Shown here in pieces: positions 61,201 to 64,000 of a stretch of 64,000 bases of DNA (position 1 is its first letter; the number at the start of each line of letters is the position of its first letter). The stretch lies in assembly GCA_034509755.1 (NCBI GenBank), contig CM067542.1, positions 23,565,001 to 23,629,000 of the forward strand, in the 5' to 3' direction. The notes under the pieces were generated by a model, which did not search any database, was not told the DNA's origin, and worked only from the letters and a program-made list of their open reading frames with translations. Position numbers and translations under genes: made by a program. This DNA comes from Anisodus tanguticus. Taxonomy: Eukaryota; Streptophyta; Magnoliopsida; Solanales; Solanaceae.

Positions 61201-63374
61201 ATTGTTGTTACTTGGCCAAGTAATTACAATTATGGAGGTAGTAATTCGCCAAAATAAATGATGAATTGATGTGCAACGAATTAGAGATTTTAGGGAGAGT
61301 AATTCAGCCAAAATAAATGACTCGAATTGATGTGAATAATAATGTTGGTTAACGTTCCAAAACCAACAGAAAAAGCACAAGTTCTCTCTGTCCAATTTAA
61401 CTTACTCTGAAACATCAGGGACCAAACTATAAATATGGAGCAATTTAGGTCCAAAGATAGCAATGCGCAATGGAATTGTAAGTCTTTAAAAGTACCAGAT
61501 TATCAAAGCAATAGATCAGGAAGAAGAAGAATTAAGTGGCAAAAATTAAATTATACTTTGACAATTATTCAATCAAAAAAATACATCAACGCAATTCATA
61601 CTATAAATATAGTTCAATTCATGTTATTATCTATTTAACTAATTGAATCACTATTTTCGTAAATTTAGATATCAACTATTGACTTGAATTTGCAGTATCA
61701 AAATTAAATAATTCTTCTCCAGCTCTAATTACATCCAAGTTCTCGAAGGCAAAGTTGTCGATTTGTCTTATCCAAATGAAGGTGGATCTTGTTGATTACA
61801 ATGGTGAAGGAAACGGAAATAAGTAAGCGCTAAGTATTACAACAAATGAAATTGCAACAATTGAAATTTCAATATGATTGAACAAGAAACTGGAACAATT
61901 TAATATGCTGGGTCGAGTGATGCCACTCTGTCTTTAAGACAAGATAGCCCCGTATATATCCTTTCTACGTTCTGGACAATAGTATCCCAAGATAAAACAG
62001 CAACTCAACAAATGAGCAAAGGAAACTCAAGTGTTACTCTGAAGAACTTTGAGAAATGAAATGATGCTGAATGTAGGAAGAAGATTCTGCTTTTTTGTTT
62101 TGTTTTTCTGTAGTCTCAACAATTGAGCAAAGACTTCATTATATAGTGCAAGGAGGGACTTATCATTTTGCCCACATAATTGTTGTTACTGGCCAAGTAA
62201 TTACAATTATGGAGGTAGTAATTCTGCCAAAATAAATGATGAATTGATGTGCAACGAATTAGAGATTTTAGGGAGAGTAATTCAGCCAAAATAAATGACT
62301 GAATTGATGTGCATAATAATGTTGGTTAACGTTCCAAAACCAACAGAAAAAGCACAAGTTCTCTGTCCAATTTAACTTACCTGAAACATCAGGGACCAAA
62401 CTATAAATATGGAGCAATTTAGGTCCAAAGATAGCAATGCGCAATGGAATTGTAAGTCTTTAAAAGTACCAGATTATCAAAGCAATAGATCAGGAAGAAG
62501 AAGAATTAAGTGGCAAAAATTAAATTATACTTTGACAATTATTCAATCAAAAAAATACATCAACGCAATTCATACTATAAATATAGTTCAATTCATGTTA
62601 TTATCTATTTAACTAATTGAATCACTATTTTCGTAAATTTAGATATCAACTATTGACTTGAATTTGCGTATCAAAATTAAATAATTCTTCTCCAGCTCTA
62701 ATTACATCCAAGTTCTCGAAGGCAAAGTTGTCGAGTCTTATCCAAATGAAGGTGGATCTTGTTGATTACAATGGTGAAGGAAACGGAAATAAGTAAGCGC
62801 TAAGTATTACAACAAATGAAATTGCAACAATTGAAATTTCAATATGATTGAACAAGAAACTGGAACAATTTAATATCTTTGGGTCGAGTGATGCCACTCT
62901 GTCTTTAAGACAAGATAGCCCCGTATATATCCTTTCTACGTTCGGACAATAGTATCCCAAGATAAAACAGCAACTCAACAAATGAGCAAAGGAAACTCAA
63001 GTGTTACTACGAAGAACTTTGAGAAATGAAATGATCTTGAATGTAGGAAGAAGATTCTCGCTTTTTTGTTTTGTTTTTACGTAGTCTCAACAATTGAGCA
63101 AAGACTTCATTATATAGTGCAAGGAGGGACTTATCATTTGCCCACATAATTGTTGTTCTTGGCCAAGTAATTACAATTATGGAGGTAGTAATTCGCCAAA
63201 ATAAATGATGAATTGATGTGCAACGAATTAGAGATTTTAGGGAGAGTAATTCAGCCAAAATAAATGACTGAATTGATGTGCATAATAATGTTGGTTAACG
63301 TTCCAAAACCAACAGAAAAAGCACAAGTTCTCTGTCAATTTAACTTACGAAACATCGGGGACCAAACTATAAAT

Positions 63375-63578
63375 ATGGAGCAATTTAGGTCCAAAGATAG
63401 CAATGCGCAATGGAATTGTAAGTCTTTAAAAGTACCATATTATCAAAGCAATAGATCGGGAAGAAGAAGAATTAAGTGGCAAAAATTAAATTATACTTTG
63501 ACAATTATTCAATCAAAAAAATACATCAACGCAATTCATACTATAAATATAGTTCAATTCATGTTATTATCTATTTAA
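63375..63578 (+). other. Recurrent 67-codon open frame in monomers (one example)
   Basis: Most monomers keep an open frame of exactly 67 codons starting MEQFRSKDSNAQW and ending IVQFMLLSI; this is the last visible example, and others start at 33115, 34086, 36022, 37965, 41668, 45474, 50965, 54667, 61435 and elsewhere. It begins in LTR sequence and crosses the LTR-flank junction, so it is a by-product of the fusion. No known domain was recognised; it is basic in the middle (GRRRIKWQK). Several copies have frame breaks. It is reported as an observation, not as a gene. Confidence 0.3.
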
Positions 63579-64000
63579 CTAATTGAATCACTATTTTCGT
63601 AAATTTAGATATCAACTATTGACTTGAATTTGCGGTATCAAAATTAAATAATTCTTCTCCGGCTCTAATTACATCCAAGTTCTCGAAGGCAAAGTTGTCG
63701 GTCTTATCCAAATGAAGGTGGATCTTGTTGATTACAATGGTGAAGGAAACGGAAATAAGTAAGCTGCTAAGTATTACAACAAATGAAATTGCAACAATTG
63801 AAATTTCAATATGATTGAACAAGAAACCGGAACAATTTAATATCTTTGGGTCGAGTGATGCCACTCTGTCTTTAAGACAAGATAGCCCCGTATATATCCT
63901 TTCTACGTTCGGACAATAGTATCCCAAGATAAAACAAAGCAACTCAACAAATGAGCAAAGGAAACTCAAGTGTTACTCGAAGAACTTTGAGAAATGAAAT

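Larger units (their letters stand above)
32170..64000. repeat. Tandem satellite array, ~970-bp LTR-derived monomer, 34 copies
   Basis: Monomers begin atagca(a/g)tgcgcaatgg at 32170, 33137, 34108, 35081, 36044, 37012, 37987, 38875, 39847, 40814, 41690, 42658, 43558, 44529, 45496, 46395, 47281, 48248, 49132, 50014, 50987, 51865, 52750, 53718, 54689, 55608, 56576, 57564, 58534, 59512, 60484, 61457, 62431 and 63397 (partial). Long forms are about 963-988 bp, short forms about 876-900 bp. Each has ~345 bp of host flank, the junction ggatct|tgttgatt, then ~625 bp of element A LTR. All copies are head to tail and very similar. The array runs past the window edge, so total size is unknown. Chromosomal setting cannot be told. 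Confidence 0.96.

Noticed and set aside
36312..63969. Recurrent minus-strand frames of ~60-117 codons (FNHIEISIVAISFVVILS type)
   Set aside because: They read through LTR U5-like and flank sequence, change length with each indel at CAG/CTG sites and have no domain; treated as shadows.
32170..64000. CRISPR-like or gene-family array
   Set aside because: Units are ~970 bp, contiguous and without spacers, in plant DNA; the frames lack known domains and derive from LTR text.
32170..64000. Calling the array centromeric or subtelomeric
   Set aside because: Higher-order structure and monomer size are compatible with either, but nothing in the window (telomere repeats, CENH3 data) supports a location.
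32170..64000. Reading changes such as cctgaaacttcagg to tccgaaacttcgg as compensatory evolution of a hairpin
   Set aside because: Both arms contain a CTG or CAG, and the same kind of change occurs at every CTG/CAG in the monomer, paired or not, so a site-context artefact is the simpler explanation.

Overview
This is plant nuclear DNA, most likely from a member of the Solanaceae. The evidence is an intron-rich plant guanylate kinase gene, SINEs and an RTE-type LINE of the kind common in nightshade genomes, Ty1-copia retrotransposons and Helitron-like termini. Species cannot be fixed from the sequence. There is one recognisable host protein-coding gene; almost everything else is mobile or repetitive DNA. 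No rRNA or stand-alone tRNA gene was seen.

Layout. 1-453: plain AT-rich DNA. 470-3818 (minus): a near full-length but decayed RTE-type LINE with a perfect 16-bp target-site duplication. 3835-6240: AT-rich spacer with a Stowaway-like MITE and a dispersed repeat containing a 111-bp tandem duplication with CA/TA microsatellites. About 6250-10535 (plus): a guanylate kinase gene whose exons join to a 398-residue protein, with a small SINE in its first coding intron. 10536-13262: spacer with a second SINE and a Helitron-like end. 13263-18489 (minus): a structurally complete Ale-like copia element with two 360-bp LTRs and a 5-bp target duplication. 18495-20980: AT-rich DNA with two more Helitron-like ends. 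21394-32169 (minus): a larger copia element ('A', gag to RNase H, all broken), split by a second related copia element ('B', plus strand, 25864-30125). 32170-64000: a tandem satellite array that runs off the window.

The main result is the origin of the array. Its ~970-bp monomer is a fusion of about 345 bp of the sequence flanking element A and about 625 bp of element A's own LTR. A divergent single copy of exactly this unit (21051-22018, 968 bp) still sits at the left edge of element A, bounded at both ends by the same 7-base word (aaagata). The window therefore appears to show a satellite beginning at a retrotransposon-host junction, next to its parent element. Thirty-four monomers are visible (the last partial). 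Nine carry the same inversion plus deletion (~880-bp form), one is a fold-back hybrid, and a three-monomer higher-order repeat is visible at 44.5-52.7 kb.

A second signal is technical or epigenetic. Monomer-to-monomer differences cluster strongly at CAG/CTG trinucleotides, mostly as small indels, while CG sites nearby are stable. That is what long-read base-calling errors at CHG-methylated cytosines would look like, so the array may carry an indirect footprint of its own methylation.
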